A DNA stretch of 64,000 bases from Echinometra lucunter (GCA_029962745.1 CM057157.1:7783095-7847094), one strand, 5' to 3'; positions 1 to 12,372 are shown, numbered from the stretch's first letter. Notes: a model not told the origin generated them from the sequence alone. Numbers and translations: made by a program.

Positions 1-2300
1 GCAACGAAAGCATTAGACAACGGAGGATCTAAACGTCGAATACAAATGTAATTTCTTTGGGGTGGGGGTTGGGTGCAAGATCACTATTTGAAGGAACAGG
101 AAAGCGAGGGAGTGATCAGTAACCGAGTGGGTCAGATTGCAAATTGAATGATGTAGTGCACACTTTGGGTAGAATTTGGGAAAATTTTGAATGAAAAAGG
201 TTGAAGATTTTCAGGGGGGGGGGGGGGGCTGCATAGGGATATGCCTACCATCCAAACCTTAATTTAGCTGTAATCTGTATGGAATTAGATTTATCTGGGT
301 GTAGAATAACATGAATCCTAAACTTAATGAAGATGAATTATCTGAGAGTGCTTTCTAATAATTGTCGCCATTTCGTAAATTATGACTTATTGCTCCACAA
401 TTCAATTCAAATTTATTGATATACAATCCACGATTTCGGATTATCATCAACATACAAAATGTTTTACAATGTCATTGAACAAAGTTACAAAACAAATGAT
501 TGTATTTTTTTCGAAACTGACCCCCCCCCCCCCCCCCGGGAGGGGGGCCTGTTTCTGGAAATCAACGCCAAGTTAGTCATACCTTCGTCCGCCAACTACG
601 GAGATGACTCTAATCTTGCTAAACCGTTTCACGAAGAGCATGCTAGCTAAACATCTCGTGATAAAAATCTACGATATCACTTATCTTTAAATAAATATGG
701 GTCTGAAATCTACAGACTACCCGTCTGACCATGCCTTGCCTGACGTGGCAGAATTGCGTTCTTTTGTGAGATGTCACAATCACGGGAGAAACCCCCTTAG
801 GAAACCTTTTCTGCAGATCATTTCATGTGGAATATAATACGAAATATAATATTCATACATAAGCAAGGATCAATTACTGATTTCATGAACCTGTAGAGAA
901 GACAAATCAGAATCATTTTAAATCTATGTAACTTCCATTTTGGCCAGCCATAATCTACCAAATTTATGACATGTGATGGCGCTGCATATCGACGAAAAAA
1001 GATATGGCAGGGTCAGAGGCGTCATAAGTTCTTAGTCGGGATGTTGGCTTTGATCTTGGCAAACGTGGCTTCGTGAAACACGTAGCGCGGACAACTAGCC
1101 AACTAGCGGCGATCTTAGCCGAGAAGTTGACTTATGACGGTTTCGAGGAACAGGCCTCAGGCCGTGATACAGAACGCTGAGGCGGCATCACAGTCAAGAC
1201 CGGACCAGGAAACAAGAGTAGAATGGATAGACTCGCATCCTTGATGCATCATAGTGCCATCCAGAAGTATTGTAGATGTAGCTATAGTGGTACCCCAGTT
1301 GATGTCAGTGGCTCCATCGTATCTCCAGACTCCAGAAAGACTCCCGACTCATCAAAAGTACCCGACATCCGACTCATGTGAAATACCCGACATCGATGAA
1401 CCACGCCGTAGTCTAGGAATCGGTGATGGCCGATACCGCATACACGAATGCAGAGCCAACTCCAAGCACAGTGTAGAACTCTTATAGCCTTTAACGCGTT
1501 GTTGGTAATTGGAACCCGGAGGTATTAGATTTATTCTTCGTATAATTATCGCTTGATATACAAAGTACATTTATTTTGCCAAACTTGATATAAACAAATA
1601 ATCTAGTAAATAATTGTTGCTAATTTTTCTGTTATTTTAAAACCAAGAATCGTTGTATAGAAGTAGTTTTATTTCGGTCGTCTGCTTATCTTATTCAGAG
1701 CAATTTTCTAGTGACAGTTTCAACATGCAAGTTATGTGGTTATGCGTTGGTGCTTGTCTAAATCTGCTCATCAGATGAACCCCCCCCCCCTCACACACAC
1801 ACACACACGTTAAGAGGGAGATAGAGAAGGGGAGCTTGAAGGAGTGTAAAGTTTGAGGTTCCGGGAGGGATTGGGGATGGGTTGAGGTGGCGTGGGGTGG
1901 TGATTGACAAAGAGGACGAGGAGGGGGGTTTTATAAGCACAAAAGTTTTCTATCTCCGCATCCATTCATGTGAAAAATTGGTGAGGAAATTAAGAAACAA
2001 ATGATTTTAAAGTCACGGAAATGCAATCAATATTTCAATTCACGTTATCTCGGTCATTCCTGGTTTATTTGTCGCGATTGAGGTGTCATACGAAAGGGCA
2101 GAAAATGAGCTTGCTAGAAATGTGATTATCTGTTTGAAATTCAAACATCGTTGGCCAAGCCCTCCTTCACACTGTCTTTATTCACTCATCTGAGATTTAT
2201 GTACCATATGTACATGAAAGACAAGGGTCTAAGCTTTACAAATATGAGCCACTTATTAATCATAACTGTGATTAAGATATCAATCTCGGTTTCGTTTTTT
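1..2300. other. Non-coding stretch left of gene A
   Basis: I see no supportable gene here. There are poly(G)/poly(C) runs near 217-228, 523-537 and 1780-1790, and a short CA repeat at 1791-1808. The missing exons 7-10 of gene A would be expected in this direction, but nothing matching the exon 7-10 sequences of genes B and C could be found, so they lie outside the window or are lost. The short reading frames here look like chance. Confidence 0.6.
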
Positions 2301-2315
2301 CAGGGACGCACTTTG

Positions 2316-2319
2316 TATA

Positions 2320-2352
<33 letters not shown>

Positions 2353-2354
2353 GG

Positions 2355-2402
<48 letters not shown>

Positions 2403-2422
2403 GAATATGTATAAATAAGTAA

Positions 2423-2485
<63 letters not shown>

Positions 2486-2523
2486 TATAAACATATATAT
2501 ATATATATATACACACACACACG
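2316..2523. repeat. (TG)n/(AT)n/(AC)n microsatellite
   Basis: A run of TG changes into about 150 bases of AT with short interruptions and ends in AC. Reading frames across it encode only Tyr/Ile repeats and are artefacts of the simple repeat. Confidence 0.95.
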
Positions 2524-2531
2524 TATGTATA

Positions 2532-2880
2532 CATGATGGTCGTAGCTTCTGTAATATCTTCCTTTATTTCTGGTCAAGTTTTCGATCAACAGAGATTTTC
2601 ATCAGGTCTCTATAAAACACAAAACACAAAATGACAAAATGATGGCTGGCACTTACTTCCGAATTTGTATACAAAATTCATACATATCATTCTTAATTAC
2701 TGATTGTTATCATTATTATTATCATTATTACTATTATTATTATCATTATTATTATTATTATTACTATTATTATTATCATCAACATTATTATCATTATCAT
2801 TTTGTCATTACTACTGATTGTTGATCGAAAGCTTGACCAAAAATATAGGAAGATATTACAGAAGCTAGGACCATCTTGTA
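2532..2880. mobile_element. TIR element with (TTA)n core
   Basis: The segment near 2532-2595 recurs in reverse complement near 2820-2878; both share TAGCTTCTGTAATATCTTCC. The arms are about 55-60 bp and enclose a degenerate ATT/TTA microsatellite at 2707-2810. This looks like a non-autonomous foldback or MITE-type element whose centre is simple repeat. No clear target-site duplication was found, so its class is unknown. Confidence 0.6.
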
Positions 2881-2988
2881 GTCATTTCTTTCACTATACT
2901 CCTGTAACCAACTATGACCGCCAGCGTTTTGTTCCTGGAACATTTCTTCCAGTTTAAATGAATATATATGTACTAACGTCTGACTTAC

Positions 2989-3135
2989 GAACTGAACACC
3001 ATAGCTCTGAAAGGAGTTTCCGCTTGATTTTTGGCGATGTTGTAGTCCCTCGTACTGTCGGTGCTAAAAGCGCCGTCATCAGAATCGATGTTGGTCGACG
3101 AATGGTTGAGTTGGACAACAATGAATTCAAAACAG
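2989..3135 (-). CDS. Gene A exon 6: RPTP-like FN3 module, central part
   Basis: 147 nt between CCACAG and GTAAGT, encoding CFEFIVVQLNHSSTNI and continuing to TPFRAMVFSS. Phase 2 in and out. The reading frames on the opposite strand here are shadows. Confidence 0.8.
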
Positions 3136-6100
3136 CTGTGGTATAAAGAGGACAATAAGACATTAAAAATATAATCTCATCACTTACAGAAGAAAAGTGG
3201 AATCTTCTTTATATCCTGTTCTAAATGTTTTTAAAAGTGTGGGCCTACTAAAAATATAAGACAACAAACATGACAAAGGCAAATGTTCGTCTTGACTATG
3301 AGTAGCAAATCCGAAGTTACCCCATTTACGGTGGATGATCGCACACAGATCGGATAGTGTGCGGTTGGCTTCAGTATTCACCTGTTCAGTGTAACAGATC
3401 ATTTCAATCTTATTGGTAAGGGTAAACTTTGCAGTGATCGATATGGTGGCCCTGAAGTACGCTCGACAACAAGTCATGTGCGACGTGAATTTCGCGGCCA
3501 ATTTTGCCTCCCAGTCGCGAAATTCGCGACCCGTGACGTGAACTTTGCGCGACTGGGAGGCAAAATTGGCCGCGAAATTCACATCGCACATGACCTGTTG
3601 TCGAGCGTACTTCGGGGCCACCATAGATAGCTACAATAATTGCAAACCCCCACCTACTAGGTGACACTGTACAGGTACTCATTTAGTATCTGGGTCGAGA
3701 GAGACAACTATACATAACATGGACAAACGTATTAAGCAGGGATTCATTCAAAGCCTCACCTTTAATAGCCAGAATGATGCTCAATAAAGTGACTAACAAG
3801 ATGATCCCATATACGAGATATACATGGAATGTCACCATAGTTTGTACAGAACTAATTTGACAAACAAAACAAACATTCAGCGTGTCTTGAGTGGTCTTTT
3901 ATGGAAGTTGAAATCAATACCTGATCGGTCCATTGGATTCGTTATAATGAGGCACGTTGACTTTAAAGCCATATTGACCAACACCATCTTCAGCTTCAGA
4001 CAGGACTGGCGGTCTTGCAGGAGCTTATGGAACGTGAAGAAGAAGAAGGTTACCACGAATCGTCCAAAGCATCAAAAATAAATTGCATTTTGCTACATTA
4101 TGCTGACTAATTTCCATCTCTCTTTGTAGTGGTCGTCTTCTGGAAGTATTTTACCAATGAAACAATTTTTACATTTACCTAGTTCTCCCGTTTCATTTCT
4201 CTTTTCTAAATTCATTTTTGTTCTTCCCTTAATATATAACAATCATGATTCATGATTGATATTATCACAATTTTTCAGAAATACGATTTCCTGAGTGAGG
4301 TCAGCAGTTTAAGGAAAGATTATATTATCATGTGAATATATTATAGCACAAAAGAACAAGCAGAAATATCAATTTTGAAAGGAGTTGCAAGGTGCCCTTG
4401 AAAATTAAAAACCAAAGGCAGATTTTTTTTTAGAGGGAAGGAATATGGCTGTATATTGACACGATTGAGGGCAAACAACGCAAAACGTGGCAAACTTTTC
4501 CGATTTTCTAATGGGATTATCATCAGGACGTCTTCTAATCAAATGTGACTCTCCTTCCTGCAGGCGCGGATTTACGGGGGTGGCGCCCCCCCCCCCCCCC
4601 ATTCTCTCAAGCCCCCTTCCCCCATTTTTTTTTTTGACGTTATAAGTGCAATTTTAATCTCATATAGATCCTAATATACATACAATGTCCTTGTTTCAAA
4701 CCAGCACATCAAAATATTCAATTCAAGCAATCTAGCAAAAACTGAATATTATAGATTTTGAGAACAATTGGAGGATTTTCAAATTTAATTTAAAACTTTG
4801 CATAATTAATGAACGCGTAGATTGAAATATGACTTTTGTGTCTAAAACTACGGTCCTCAGTCATTTAACACTAATATTTAATTTTAAAATGTGTATAGTT
4901 AAGAAAATATTATACAATTGTGTCTGTCACACTGTATATAGTTGAAACAGTAACCATGGGCATATGACTAAAACGAAGTGTGAGCTTTCGAGCTGAAATT
5001 CTTACAGGTACCATGATAGATGCGATGCGTGGTATATCGTTTCATTCAGATCCTGGTGATTCCATACAAAGTTTGTGACATTGATAAAACTATTTTTAAT
5101 TTAAATTTTTTTTTTTTGTAATATTGTATATTTCTATTACTCGTATACTTGATAGACCTAAAACAAATCTTCTTCTTGGTGACTATAGTACATCTGCTTG
5201 AAATCCTGACTACAATCTCTAATAATTCCGCTATATTCTGTTTTTGAAACATGTATTTACCACGCTTAGAAACCACTGGCGTAAATCCCAGGGGATGGGT
5301 GGTATATACCCCCCCCCCACCCACTTTTTTGAGAGGAGGGATGGTGTGTAAAAATATACCCCCTCACTTTTTAAAGAAGAAATGATATTGTAAAAGCGAG
5401 GTATAAAGAAAGGATAAAGAGGAATGAAAAATAAAGGGAAAACCTGAAAGCGCTCGCTCGCTTCGCTCGTTTGCATTTTCATTATCTTAACCAATGCCGG
5501 TTACTATTCTTAAGAAAGGAAAGGGGTTTGAATCTTGTCTCGCTATCCAAAGTTTATGGTATATCTACTCATAAATTGTTAAGTAGGCCTATATAACTGC
5601 AATGATTCCGGAGCGGCAAGTTGAAATAAATTTTCAGGAGATAACGGCCTGTGACCACAAACCTATTTGCAATAAGAATGGAAGATGCCGATAAATATCA
5701 CTGTACGTTAATAAATCACGAGAATGGATTAGTAGAACCCGATCTCTGTATTCAAAAAAAAAGAAAAAAATTTGCTCGCTCGTAAAATCTAGAAACAAGA
5801 TGTTTTCTATCAGCAGTCACTCTTATTGCAGCAGCAGATGCCTGAATACCATAATATTTTTGCAGCGACATGTCAGACTATCCTCGTATTCTGCAGGGAG
5901 TGTACATGATAAGATCAATTAGTGAATTCTGTATGTAATTTTTTTTCTTCGCTCGCTACGCTAGCTCATTTAGAGAATTATTTGGGAAGACAAACGACTT
6001 GTGCATGCAAGGTAGGTGACAGAAAATATGCATGTGATGTATTTTGATGACGAAATGATACTTTATCATCGTGTTTTTCCTCTATCGCTTCGCTCGCTCA

Positions 6101-9100
6101 TAATTTAGAAACAGTATGGTTTTGGACATCAAACAATTTACTGGACCAGCGAGGTATCATAATTTGTTAGTGAGGTGAACAAATATACCATCAAAATATC
6201 TTATAGGCCAAGAGTGTATTTCGATGACAAAATAAGACGTCTTTTACAGCAAGAAGTGGTTATTTTTGGCTCACTTGCTTCGCTCGCTCGCAAAAATAAA
6301 CAAATAGTATGTATGGGGGAGGGTGTATGGGTGGTCAAGAGGGTGGAGTGTGAGCAAGAAATTTCGGCAAAATATTTTGATCATCCCCATCCCTACTCCT
6401 CGAAACGGATTTACGTAGGTCTGTATTATATTTTGCATATTTTTTTCTCCCTCGGTGTTCTCATTTTGTTGACAATTACAGCAAGAAGAGGTTATTTTTA
6501 GCTCGCTCGCAAATTGAAAAAAAAAGTAGTAGATGTGTATTTTCAAAAGGGCCTACCGTGGGGGGGGGGGGGGGAGTATCCCCCTCCCACCGCTCACTCG
6601 CTTCTCTCCCTGGCATATATCCTCCAGTAACCTCCCCCCCCCCCCCCCCCCAATCGTTTGCTCTAGAACCGCGCCCGCCTTCCTGCTCTCCTGGTAAAGA
6701 ATTTCATTGCTTTCGCCAAAATCATCTGGACTCACGGTTATTTAGAGTCATCCATCTATGTACAGGATAATGTGGAAATGACTTTTGTTTTTCTAATGAA
6801 AAGAATTCTCAGGAAGTTGTGCTCTTTATTCTCTTTACTAAAATGTATAAGGTAAAATCGTGTGTTGCAGAAGTCTGACATATCCTTCTCGAAATAAGAT
6901 TCATGGGGAAAATGACCGGATTTTTAAGAAGCGCTTGAAAATTCCTCTTTAAAGAGTGCACTTTTTTAATAAACAGTCTTACTAATTCTACATGACAAAG
7001 TTTGCTGTATCAAATAATATAGTGAGTTCACCTAGCCATTTGGCGTCTCTTTTAATATGTTTGAAGACTTTGGAGAATCAGCCCATCAATTACTATATAT
7101 AGTCAATGACTTAAATGGTAAAAGCACATTTGAGCGGTCAAAGTAATAAGGGTAAGTTCAAAGTATTTTGTCCCCTTACCAACCACGTGGAAATGTTATA
7201 ATACCTGATAAAAGTATAAACCCTGAGTGCCCTGAAAGCTTACTAACATCATACTTTCGATGTCGTTGTATTCACGATAATAATTCATAAGGTATGGGTC
7301 ACCAAATTACCAAATACAATGATCTTCCTTTAATATACGGGTTTTACGCCTACAGTGAGATGGTTTTTTTTCACAACAGGGTCTGTGCGTTATGCATTTA
7401 AGTTAAGCTTTCTCCGAAATTACATGTACCAGTCTTTCGTGTCGTCACTACGGGAAAATCCATTCGAGAGCTGACCCCAAGGCTGTTAGAGCAGATGATG
7501 TAGAAGAAGTACTCTGTGTATGGATGAAATTCCATGAGTACCACTGGTGGTTCAGTGCTTATCTCGACGGATCGTGATTCGTTGACGTATGCAGTGCACG
7601 TGTCAAAAAGACCAACTCCATCTTGTGTGATGTTCCAGCCTAAAACGATCTCTGTAGCCGCGATGGACACTATGTGAGGATTAACCATACCTGGACAAGA
7701 GAAAGAGAAAGATCCCACATGATATTGTGATTATGCAAAAAAAAAAGGAAGAAAAAAAAAGTGGGGACTTGAATCTCATTTCAAAACTATGTACCTTCCC
7801 ATTTCCTCCCATCGCATTTGTTTTGTATTTTTTTAGTGATGAATTATATCAACTGCGATTTAATTCACTTCACTTCACTGATCACTGTACAATATATTTC
7901 AGACATTAATGAATGATTGAAGATACTTTTCTAACGGGCATACTAATTTGATTAGGTCGAGTACTTAATTGTTTACCTATATTTGCAAAGTAGCAAACAA
8001 TTCAAGGGAAAGTGCTAAGAGGTGGGAGTGGGTACGTGACTAGTCTTAATACCTTGTGAAGCATATGTAAATTCTGTGCCATCATGGGATGCAGAAGCAT
8101 TGGTAGAGGTCAGTTTTCTGATGTTTGAGCCTGCACGGTACAAGTACGATTCACCACTACCTATACCGTATACCACCGCACGAAACCTGGGATAAATTGC
8201 CTTCCCGTCTTCAGTGATGACACGTTGACTTCTCACAGAATACTTGCCACCCCCAACCTCAGACCACCTCGAGCAGATTCTAGTCCCATCATCCAGTATC
8301 TCCAGAGAATATTCCTCTCTCCACGTCAACTGTTATAAAATCAATAATCAATGCCATTTCTCAATATGATTTTCATAATTTAACAAGGGATTTTCTTCAA
8401 CACCGACAAAAAAGTCCTTTTTTAAACGGTCTACAAACAACAATAAATGATTTAGTAATACAATTTAATCATGATATCTTATTTTAATAAAATGAAAGAA
8501 GGTATCTTAATTATGTAACTTCGCCCATCACGATCACCATGACCACTTACAAGATAAATAACGGGACCACTATAATAATCGTCATTTTTGTAAGGGTAAG
8601 TGTTTGATGATTTTTCCGTTATCAAGTTTGACGATTTATGTTGACCGAACAAACTCCAGTTCCCTTTCCTGTAAACGTTCGAGTTGCTTTGATATACTTA
8701 CTTGTACTGGTAGCTGCTCCTTGGCAACTAGAATATTCGTCAAGTATTTACACTCAGCGGTGATTTCGAGATAAATTGTGTGAATGTTTGTTGAAGACCT
8801 GGTAAACTCTTGCACTGGGAATACTGTCTCCTTTACGAAGTGCTCATTCGGTATGACTTGAATCATTGACGGATCACTATCATTCTGATCATCAGTTGTT
8901 TTTCCTTTGACATACTGCATGACTAAGATGGATTTGTCTGCCGATACGAAGGTCATTTCTTGAGATGGAACATCAACTGTAATATAGTCACCCATGTTCA
9001 GATTCACAGTGTTATCGTTGTAGAAAACTGTCGTATCATCCCTACCTGCTACGATCTGGAATGTATAGCCCGAAAGACGCTTTGGAAACGGACTCAGCAA

Positions 9101-10446
9101 ATAAAACCTTCCCCATGTTTTTAATGGCGCCATCTGTTCTGCCAAATGGTCGCAATACTTCATATTTGCTGGAATGTTGGAGCATGTTGCGCCCACAGTT
9201 ACTGCAATAGAACTATTTGCAAGGACTCGAGATCCTGTGATGTTGGTGTACTCTGGGAGCAACTGAATAGATTGGTATGGTAGGAGGTTGTATCGAAGTA
9301 TGTCACCAGCATAGAAAAGGGCATTCTCAAATTGAACTGTAGAGTTCAGATGGATCTCAATCGCAACACTACGCTTTAAAGCAGATATTACAATTACACC
9401 CCTTTGTATGTTGGATATCAGTGATATGAAGTATTCTAGGCCCAGATGATCGGTTGGTATTGCAGAAAAGGTATCAGAAGTGCCCTTTTCCAGATGATAA
9501 ACAAACGCGAATATGTATTCACTTGATGTAATGACAACTGTTGTGTCGATGATGCCTTTTGTGCTCTCACTGACGAGGGAGATCGGCAGTTGGTGATTGT
9601 AAGGACCAGATCCTGCCGACAGAGAAATGTGCCTTTCTAATGCTCTGCCAGGAACAGAGACATTTACGTTGCTTCTCTTTCCAGTAACAGCTTGAAGAAC
9701 CACACCGATAATTGAAGGATCGTCATCGTCAGGGTTATTGGGCATCGGGGCATAAACAAATTCTCTGCCGCTATTTGTGCTCTGTGCATAAATAGCCAAT
9801 GTCACTGTGTGGAAGAGAAGGAAAAAAGAAAACGGGCTTTTCTAAAATACGTTTTTACAGATCGTAAATGTCTTTTGAATATAATGGTGTGCCTTCTAAG
9901 ACTATCACATTTTTCTCTTTAAACGGATTTGTACTTAAAGTCATATTCAAATGTGCCCAAGCCTACGATTATCATAAAATGATGATCATGGGCTAAAATT
10001 GTACTGCTCTACTATCTAATAAATGCAATTTTTAAAAATACGTAATGAACAAAAGCTTTTTAGGACGTAAACTGTCATACCGTGGTGAGAGCTGGTCATT
10101 AAATGACTGTAGCTTCATAGGTGGGGAAAAAGCAAGGGAGCAAAGCAACCGAACAGGCTGGGTTTGGGGGGAGGTGGCTGGTATGGTTCATGTTTTACAC
10201 AAAAATTTTCCTGAATTTGATTGACTTAATACAATGCAATTTGGAAAATATCTGAAAAATCATTAAGTTCACTATCATTTTCCAGAATGCCATGTGAAGT
10301 ATGGTGTGTTAAAAGAGACGGTGGTCCGAAGTGTCCATTTATATTACATTAGCCAGAAAGCGGTGACAACGGCTTTCTGTTTGTTACTTCTTACCAAGAA
10401 TGACTAGTATGATGAACACAGAACGAGAACTTAGTCCAAATGCCAT
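2989..10446 (-). CDS. Gene A: IgGFc-binding/FN3 receptor-like protein, 3' end not in window
   Basis: Six exons joined on the minus strand: 10446-10395, 9804-8702, 8329-8053, 7690-7430, 4023-3921 and 3135-2989. They total 1943 nt (647 codons plus 2 nt) and stay open through all GT/AG junctions with phases 1, 0, 1, 2, 2. The product is a signal peptide, an IgGFc-binding domain (exons 2-3), a fibronectin III domain (exon 4) and the start of a second FN3-like module. It is probably a secreted or membrane-anchored recognition protein. Exons 7-10 (module end, transmembrane helix, tail) are known from genes B and C but not found here. Exons 1 and most of 2 are almost identical to gene C. Intron 4 holds a 2.1-kb mobile element and intron 5 a palindrome. 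It could be an expressed gene continuing outside the window or a 3'-truncated copy. Confidence 0.8.
3443..3624. mobile_element. Near-perfect 182-bp palindrome in intron 5 of gene A
   Basis: Arms of about 75 bp, from ATGGTGGCCCTGAAGTACGC at 3443 to its inverted copy ending at 3624, enclose a loop of about 30 bp. Only a few positions differ between the arms. It is absent from the homologous introns of B and C, so it is probably a recent foldback/MITE insertion. No convincing target duplication was seen. Confidence 0.75.
3921..4023 (-). CDS. Gene A exon 5: start of RPTP-like FN3 module
   Basis: 103 nt encoding APARPPVLSEAEDG through to YNESNGPI. Proline-rich entry and the NGPI turn resemble FN3 domains of receptor tyrosine phosphatases. 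The acceptor is AAG, not CAG as in B and C, and lacks a pyrimidine tract next to the AG, so splicing may be weaker. Confidence 0.75.
4562..6677. mobile_element. 2.1-kb TIR element punctuated by GCTTCGCTCGCTC, intron 4 of gene A
   Basis: It starts AGGCGCGGATTTAC and ends CTAGAACCGCGCCCG, a short inverted terminal repeat next to long poly(C/G) runs. The 9-bp duplication CCTTCCTGC lies at 4553-4561 and 6678-6686. Gene C carries the uninterrupted site near 58110-58150, which proves insertion. The inside repeats GCTTCGCTCGCTC-like blocks at about 5450, 5950, 6085, 6275 and 6500. No transposase frame was seen, so it is non-autonomous. A 9-bp duplication fits Mutator-like elements, which is inference only. 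Confidence 0.75.
7430..7690 (-). CDS. Gene A exon 4: fibronectin III domain
   Basis: 261 nt, phase 1 in and out, so it is a symmetrical, shuffle-competent module. The FN3 pattern is visible: TEIVLGW (strand B Trp), CTAYV, then HPYTEYFFYIICSNSLG (the Tyr corner and NSLG turn). The usual TGL before the Tyr corner reads MEF here. The donor is GTACAT, whereas B and C have GTAATT. Confidence 0.85.
8053..8329 (-). CDS. Gene A exon 3: end of IgGFc-binding domain
   Basis: 277 nt, phase 0 in and phase 1 out, donor GTATTA. The motif GESYLYRAGSNIRKL matches the end of the family, where a glycine-rich strand precedes SYxYxAG. One extra codon (Asp-Asp in EILDDGTRIC) compared with B and C. Confidence 0.85.
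8330..8701. other. Intron 2 of gene A
   Basis: AT-rich intron with no other feature. Its sequence differs strongly from intron 2 of genes B and C, which resemble each other; this matters for the conversion tract described for gene C. Confidence 0.7.
8702..9804 (-). CDS. Gene A exon 2: IgGFc-binding domain
   Basis: The 1103-nt exon has a CACAG acceptor and GTAAGT donor. It encodes most of an IgGFc-binding N-terminal domain. Family marks seen are CDHLAEQ, the WG before the FYLLSPF segment, GYTFQIVAGRDDTTVF, LNMGDY, ILVMQYVKGK and DPSMIQV. The last 45 or so residues differ markedly from both B and C. Confidence 0.9.
10395..10446 (-). CDS. Gene A exon 1: signal peptide
   Basis: ATG is at 10446-10444 and the donor GTAAG follows after 52 nt. 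It encodes MAFGLSSRSVFIILVIL, an Arg followed by a hydrophobic core, and continues in exon 2 as VTLAIYAQS, a typical cleavable signal peptide. The start was chosen because it is the only ATG giving this leader and it is conserved in all three copies. Confidence 0.8.
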
Positions 10447-10528
10447 TCTACACAAACAGAAAAAAAAAATAAACAAGGTAATACATCAACATGTGGATTA
10501 TTGTATAAACATTCATTTAATCATTAAC

Positions 10529-10804
10529 ATGGCCGTACGCAGCAGGGGGGGGGGGGCAGGGGGAGTGGCCCCCCCCCCCCCCCCCCGAAATTTTGAAGAC
10601 TTACATTTTTTTTTTTTACTGATAATTTTCAAAATAAATCCACCAAAAGTGTGTACCAGATCCTTCAGTTTCAATTTTTTTAATGCAAAAGCGCACTCAT
10701 GACCAGTTAGGTCGCTTCGGTCCCTCACTTTTGTATTTCTTCGAAAATTTTTAGGTGACTTGCCCCCCCCCCCCCCCCCGAAAAAAAAATCTGTGTTAGG
10801 CCAT
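10529..10804. mobile_element. ATGGCCG-ended TIR element upstream of gene A
   Basis: It begins ATGGCCGTACGCAG and ends CTGTGTTAGGCCAT in inverted orientation, with long poly(G)/poly(C) blocks near both ends. The same element sits at 62137-62391 upstream of gene C, so the insertion predates the A/C duplication. No coding capacity. Confidence 0.6.
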
Positions 10805-12372
10805 GATCATCATTAACATCGTCATCATTTGAAATTTGTTCAAGAAAACTTATTTCAAATTATATTATAAAAACGTATAGGCGTTGGTGAATTAGCTTGA
10901 TATTTCTACAAATACTGTAGAATACAGTAGGGAAAGCGGTGCAAACTCCTCCCTTGACAGACATACCTTTTCCCTTTTTTATTAGGGATTTCATACAAAA
11001 TGCATTAATACTGTAAAATAATATCATATCAATACAAATAAGATCCCTTTTTCGTATTTTTTTAATTCTAATTTCATCACAACAATTCAAATTATTCTTC
11101 AAAATACAATTCTTTTCCAATAAAATGCATACAAGACACAATTCTTTTCCAGTAAACGTGTATAATTCATAAATTCGATAGAAAACAAGCAAAATTGAAT
11201 TAAATCAGTTATAACAGTCTTTAGTACTTGCCTTCTCTTTCATTTTAAGAAAATTCCCAAAGGACGATTTAGATTGGAAATCCTTTGATCACTCTCCCTC
11301 TCGACTGTTCGTATTTCCTCTAACATTCCCTGAACAAAATCTCTATCTAAACAATAAACTGTTATTGATTTTCCGATACGACTTTACTTATCTTCCATAC
11401 AAAAACATGTGACAAACACCATACCACAAACGCTCACACTAAAATGATCTACAATCAGATAACCCTTTTCATTCTTTCATTCGTTGTTGAGATAACTAGA
11501 TAACTAGTTAGAAACGTCTAAACCAGAAACTTTTTGCACTACATGCTAGAAAGCTGTGGATATTGGACGTGCTAAAGATAAGAAAGTACATGTATTTTAA
11601 AGTGCCCACACCAAAGTACAAAAATAAGAAGTATAATTATGATTCCCCTGGGGCCTTTCTGAATATGGTATAAATATCTCTAAAGCAACAGCTCTAAAGG
11701 AAAATTAAGGTATTAGGAGTCATAACCATTTAAATCAGTTTAAATGTAAGCAAGGCTACGCAGTACAGTTGAATACGAGTTAAAATCCAGTCTCACAACT
11801 GTTTGGGGAGAAATATGATTCTATTTGGGTCAATTGGTAAATTTCTATTTTGCATAGTTTTTAGACCTAACGCAAATAACTACAGCCTGAAGAGATTCCA
11901 ATTCAGAGAAAAAATATATATATTTGAGGTGGTAATCAAACTTATTTCCATGTCTGCGAGTAAAGGAAAAGGCAGATATTTGTGCGTTGTTTTATATGAT
12001 TGCGCTGGCTATACCTGTTGCATGTTGGTTTTCGTTTCACCAGAGATGAATTTTCCATTAACAGAAAGCTGTTTGTCGCATCAATTTTTCAAAAGTGTAT
12101 GGAGAGAGAGGAAAAATACAGAGCGAGCAAATACGGCGATATGACTTTTATGCAAAAAAAAATATTACGACATGATAATTGCAAGTGAATGACAAACTAA
12201 AAAATTTGTGTTTTGTTTTTTAAAAAAACACGAAAACATATAAAACTGTGTATATCTGGTGATTTCTTGAAACCTATTTTCCACTAAAACCTAATTTCAT
12301 TGTGGTACAGTAGACATGGTAGAAAGATAATCCATTCTACATTTTGTGGCAATTTTGTCAAAGCTGGTTGAC
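10805..12372. other. 5' flank of gene A, shared with gene C
   Basis: No gene recognised. The stretch is closely similar to 62392-63974 upstream of gene C and may hold the promoter, but I could not identify a TATA box or initiator with confidence. The small reading frames do not stay open in the C copy. Confidence 0.6.

Noticed and set aside
2272..2589. 105-residue Tyr/Ile-rich open frame
   Set aside because: It is the translation of an AT dinucleotide repeat.
3184..3682. Two overlapping minus-strand frames of 90-146 residues
   Set aside because: They run through the palindrome in intron 5 of gene A, so openness comes from the repeat; no motif and no conservation in B or C.
6175..6770. Several 60-108 residue frames
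   Set aside because: They fall inside the 2.1-kb element in intron 4 of gene A and share no homology with known proteins.
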